In this document: positions 6,401 through 6,512 of the stretch, piece by piece
How positions within the stretch are numbered: position 1 is the stretch's first letter
How the letters are laid out: every line of letters starts with the position of its first letter
Origin: an uncultured Aquimarina sp.
GTDB taxonomy: Bacteria; Bacteroidota; Bacteroidia; Flavobacteriales; Flavobacteriaceae
Direction of reading: 5' to 3'
DNA: 6,512 bases
Assembly: GCA_937958735.1 (NCBI GenBank)
Contig: CALGNG010000313.1
Span: forward strand, 1 to 6,512
Notes under the pieces: model-generated
What the model was told of the DNA's origin: nothing
Database searches by the model: none
What the model saw: only the letters and a program-made list of their open reading frames with translations
Made by a program: the position numbers and the translations under genes

Positions 6401-6512
6401 ATGAAAATTTTAAAAAAAATGAGTCTTATATTTTTAGGAATAGTTCTAATAGGTATCATTTTAATTCTGTATTTCCTCTTTAGAAGAGATACTAAAGAAT
6501 GGACAGAAGACA
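6401..6512 (+). CDS. Probable membrane-anchored immunity protein, N-terminal 37 residues
   Basis: The frame from ATG 6401 stays open to the window edge. It starts MKILKKM, continues with a ~20-residue hydrophobic segment of Ile/Leu/Gly/Phe (residues 8-27), then RRDTKEWTED. This looks like a signal anchor or N-terminal transmembrane helix; there is no cysteine lipobox in the visible part and no obvious signal-peptidase site. It lies 24 nt after the effector stop with no terminator between, so it should be co-transcribed. A small membrane-tethered protein directly after a T6SS toxin is the usual place for its cognate immunity protein, here placed to meet a periplasm- or membrane-acting toxin. 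The role is inference from position and topology; the fold cannot be judged. An overlapping ATG at 6376 opens only a 35-codon frame and was not chosen. Confidence 0.65.
   Translation, partial: MKILKKMSLIFLGIVLIGIILILYFLFRRDTKEWTED

Noticed and set aside
6070..6459. 129-codon minus-strand frame across the effector end and immunity start
   Set aside because: It overlaps the zinc-ligand region and the next gene on the opposite strand, and has no supported start or motif.
6376..6483. Short plus-strand frame from the ATG overlapping the effector stop (35 codons)
   Set aside because: Overlap with the stop looked like translational coupling, but the product is low-complexity Asn/Lys/Phe-rich and ends after 35 codons, while the frame from 6401 has a coherent membrane anchor.

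Overview
The window looks like a low-GC member of the Bacteroidota, most likely a Flavobacteriaceae relative. The reasons are the AT-rich sequence, weak or absent Shine-Dalgarno sites, an orphan sucD, and a cluster of subtype-iii (Bacteroidota) type VI secretion (T6SS) genes: a TssD-like tube protein, VgrG, and a DUF4280 PAAR-like tip fused to a toxin. This placement is inference from gene content, not from a search.

Layout. Positions 1-552 hold the last 183 codons of sucD (succinyl-CoA ligase alpha subunit), closed by a strong intrinsic terminator at 576-610. Positions 611-1167 have no intact gene. They hold a possible decayed reading frame (about 686-928), a weaker terminator-like hairpin (1004-1039) and a weak promoter candidate. 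From 1168 everything is on the plus strand and tightly spaced: tssD (1168-1563), vgrG (1613-3406), an unrecognised gene split into two overlapping frames (3412-4394), a 650-residue PAAR-toxin (4424-6376), and the first 37 codons of a probable membrane-anchored immunity protein (6401 to the window edge).

How the genes work together. TssD forms the tube, VgrG the spike and the PAAR-like domain the spike tip. The C-terminal part of the PAAR protein is the payload. Residues about 395-580 carry an ordered set of His/Asp/Glu residues matching the zinc-dependent phospholipase C / S1-P1 nuclease fold (H399, D432, H482 or H474, H540xxxD544, H550, H572xxxE576). A separate middle domain (about 175-390) has an unusual EETGH...GDEG signature. 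The unrecognised gene between spike and tip sits where a cargo adaptor or chaperone would be expected. The short ORF after the toxin begins with a signal-anchor-like segment, as expected for immunity to a periplasm- or membrane-acting toxin.

Most notable points: (1) the effector has two putative metal-binding domains behind one PAAR-like tip; (2) hand-counted GC shows a mosaic, about 44% in the late VgrG body and PAAR domain against 28-32% in the VgrG C-terminal spike, the unrecognised gene and the toxin, with sharp changes inside vgrG (near 3000-3060) and inside the effector gene (near 4860); (3) the unrecognised gene is interrupted by a -1 frame change in a 58-nt stretch with three T6 runs and a T-TTT-TTG slippery heptamer; (4) a short hairpin with a U-run sits at the end of that gene, just before the toxin.
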